This document shows positions 62,381 to 64,000 of a stretch of 64,000 nt of DNA, in pieces. Under the pieces are notes generated by a model that ran no database searches, had not been told where the DNA came from, and saw nothing but the letters and a program-made list of their open reading frames with translations. Every line of letters starts with the position of its first letter. Position 1 is the first letter of the stretch. The translations under genes were made by a program, and so were the position numbers. The DNA lies in contig NZ_CP107845.1 in the NCBI RefSeq assembly GCF_041431415.1, forward strand, positions 7,874,001 through 7,938,000. The letters are read 5' to 3'. This DNA comes from Streptomyces sp. NBC_00513 (GTDB lineage Bacteria; Actinomycetota; Actinomycetes; Streptomycetales; Streptomycetaceae).

Positions 62381-64000
62381 ATGGCACTACACATGGGAAA
62401 GTCGGCCACGGCAGGGACCCCGAGCACGGAGGAACCTCCTGATACCGGCGTCACGGTGCCCGCCGCGGGGGACCGGCACCGGCTGACCGCCCTCCAGGGC
62501 CTGGCCGCGCTGTCGCTCGACGCGATGGCCTCCGTCGCCTACGGGCCCGAGTCGATCGTGCTTGTCCTGGCGGCTGCTGGGGCCTACGGCCTCGGATTCA
62601 CTCTCCCCGTCACCCTGGTGATCGCGGCGCTGCTGGCGGTGCTGGTGGCCTCGTACCGGCAGGTGATCGCGGCGTTCCCGGACGGCGGCGGCTCGTACGC
62701 CGTCGCCAAGAAGCACCTGGGCCGCCGTACGAGCCTGGTGGCCGCGGCCTCGCTGATCCTCGACTACGTCCTGAACGTGGCCGTCTCCGTCACCGCCGGC
62801 GTCGCCGCGCTGACCTCGGCCTTCCCCGAGCTGTACGGCGAGCGGGTGTGGATCTGCCTCGGAGTCCTGGTCCTGGTCACGGCGGTGAACCTGCGGGGTG
62901 TCGTCGACTCCGCCAAGGCCTTCCTAGTCCCGACGGCCGTCTTCGTCGGGTCGATCCTGACCATGGTCGCGGTCGGCCTCTTCCGCGAGGGTCCGGTGAG
63001 CACCGCCTCGGCCGCCGGGCACGCCTCCGTCCTGGGGGAGGGCGCCACTACGGTTGGCGCGCTGTTGCTGCTGAAGGCCTTCGCGGCCGGTTGCTCCGCC
63101 CTGACCGGTGTCGAGGCCGTTGCCAACGCCGTACCGTCGTTCCGCACCCCGGCCGCCCGGCGAGCCCAGCGCACCGAGGTCGCCCTCGGCGCCCTCCTCG
63201 GCATCATGCTGATCGGGCTGTCGGTGCTGATCGGCCGTTTCCACCTCCAGCCGGTCGAGGGCGTGACCGTTCTCGCCCAGCTCGCGGACGCCTCGTTCGG
63301 GCACAACGCGGCCTTCTACGTGGTCCAGTTCGCCACCATGGTGCTGCTGGCCCTCGCCGCGAACACCTCCTTCGGAGGTCTTCCGGTGCTCATGAGCCTG
63401 CTCGCGCGCGACAACCACCTGCCGCACGTCTTCGCCCTCAAGGCGGACCGCCAAGTGCACCGCCACGGAGTGGCCTGGCTGGCGCTCGTGTCAGCCGCCC
63501 TGCTCGTGTTCTCCGGCGGCGACACCAACACCCTCGTCCCGCTCTTCGCCATCGGCGTCTTCGTCGGCTTCACGATCTGCCAGGTCGGCATGGTCCGGCA
63601 CTGGCACGGCGAGCGCCCCAAGGGCTGGCAGGCGAAGGCCGTCCTCAACGGCTTCGGCGCCCTGCTCACCGGCGTCGCGGCGGTCGTCGTGACCGCCACC
63701 AAGTTCACCGAGGGCGCCTGGCTGATCGTCCTCGCCCTGCCGCTGCTCGTCCTCGGCTTCGGACGCGTCCGCCGTGCGTACGCGCAGATCGGCGAACGCC
63801 TGGAACTCGGCCGCATCCCGCAGGCGCCACACAGTTCCCGCTCCCTGGTCGTCGTACCCGTCTCCGGGCTCTCCCGGCTCACCTGCCAGGCGCTCACCGC
63901 CGCCCGCTCGCTCGGCGACGAAGTCCGTGCCGTGACCATCACGCACACCGCTCCGGAGGACCGGCAGGCAGCCGAAGCGCTGCGCCGGGACTGGGAGTTG
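62381..64000 (+). CDS. APC-superfamily permease, KimA/YdaO-like, 3' end outside window
   Basis: At least 540 residues, incomplete. ATG 62381 with GGAGG 10 nt upstream. LTALQGLAALSLDAMASVAY and FPDGGGSYAVAKKHLGRRTS are the first helices and the loop of APC transporters; about 12 membrane segments follow to VLGFGRVRRAY. A hydrophilic C-terminal domain starts after residue 490 (SLVVVPVSGLSRLTCQALTA), as in the potassium importer group with a cytoplasmic Usp-like domain. Neighbouring kdpF supports potassium transport. Amino-acid transport is the alternative. Confidence 0.75.
   Translation, partial: MALHMGKSATAGTPSTEEPPDTGVTVPAAGDRHRLTALQGLAALSLDAMASVAYGPESIVLVLAAAGAYGLGFTLPVTLVIAALLAVLVASYRQVIAAFPDGGGSYAVAKKHLGRRTSLVAAASLILDYVLNVAVSVTAGVAALTSAFPELYGERVWICLGVLVLVTAVNLRGVVDSAKAFLVPTAVFVGSILTMVAVGLFREGPVSTASAAGHASVLGEGATTVGALLLLKAFAAGCSALTGVEAVANAVPSFRTPAARRAQRTEVALGALLGIMLIGLSVLIGRFHLQPVEGVTVLAQLADASFGHNAAFYVVQFATMVLLALAANTSFGGLPVLMSLLARDNHLPHVFALKADRQVHRHGVAWLALVSAALLVFSGGDTNTLVPLFAIGVFVGFTICQVGMVRHWHGERPKGWQAKAVLNGFGALLTGVAAVVVTATKFTEGAWLIVLALPLLVLGFGRVRRAYAQIGERLELGRIPQAPHSSRSLVVVPVSGLSRLTCQALTAARSLGDEVRAVTITHTAPEDRQAAEALRRDWEL

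Noticed and set aside
1..64000. tRNA, rRNA and replication-origin signals
   Set aside because: None recognised by eye; a dedicated covariance-model search was not possible.

Overview
The window looks like a stretch of a Streptomyces replicon. Base composition is about 70% GC with strong third-position GC in most genes, Streptomyces-type small genes and regulators are present (a DevS/DevR pair, universal stress protein, conservon-like sensor kinase, many short ATGA/GTGA overlaps), and insertion-sequence debris is dense. No rRNA, tRNA or CRISPR array was seen. The mixture of intact accessory clusters, decayed transposases and gene fragments fits a chromosome arm or a large linear plasmid rather than the conserved core.

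Layout. 1-3.5 kb: a nest of IS5- and IS701-family elements inserted in an rhs toxin gene. 3.6-9.8 kb: an oxidoreductase operon (lactone oxidase, PLP enzyme, aldehyde dehydrogenase, GMC oxidase), followed by a small resolvase-like gene and a TetR regulator at 10.8 kb. 11.5-15 kb: repeats and a low-GC orphan sensor kinase. 16-17.1 kb: a secreted lectin with a pore-forming-like C-terminal domain. Promoters in front of the oxidoreductase operon and the lectin are nearly the same sequence, and a related element precedes the tetR gene. 17.2-18.3 kb: transposase remnants. 18.3-25.8 kb: an AraC regulator diverging from a catabolic operon (PfkB kinase, MFS exporter, flavin amine oxidase, SRPBCC protein, class II aldolase, aldehyde dehydrogenase), two genes of which are frameshifted. 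26.3-33.2 kb: a divergent zinc alcohol dehydrogenase / CYP102-type self-sufficient P450 unit with an MFS gene and a TetR regulator.

33.2-42.8 kb is a hypoxia/dormancy island: phosphoketolase, tandem universal stress protein, DevR, a pyridoxamine-oxidase-like protein, DevS and a polyphosphate kinase 2, interspersed with decayed remnants. The ppk2 gene is fused in frame to the STAS tail of a sulfate permease. 42.7-48 kb holds remnants, a second lectin-type toxin-like protein, a Gfo/Idh/MocA dehydrogenase and little else. 48.3-49.6 kb: an esterase-like hydrolase.

50.2-58.6 kb is the most interesting part. It is bracketed by two direct copies of the 3' end of a lamin-tail-domain gene and contains a P450 followed by a small ORF with an internal peptide duplication, a secreted small protein, an epimerase, and a compact five-gene operon: a 27-residue acidic peptide, a HEXXH-motif protein, a YcaO protein, a SAM methyltransferase and a second P450. 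This has the composition of an uncharacterised ribosomal-peptide (RiPP) pathway. 58.6-64 kb: an IS630-like fragment, a secreted amidohydrolase, an orphan kdpF with a DUF4118 protein, and an APC-type permease that runs off the window end.
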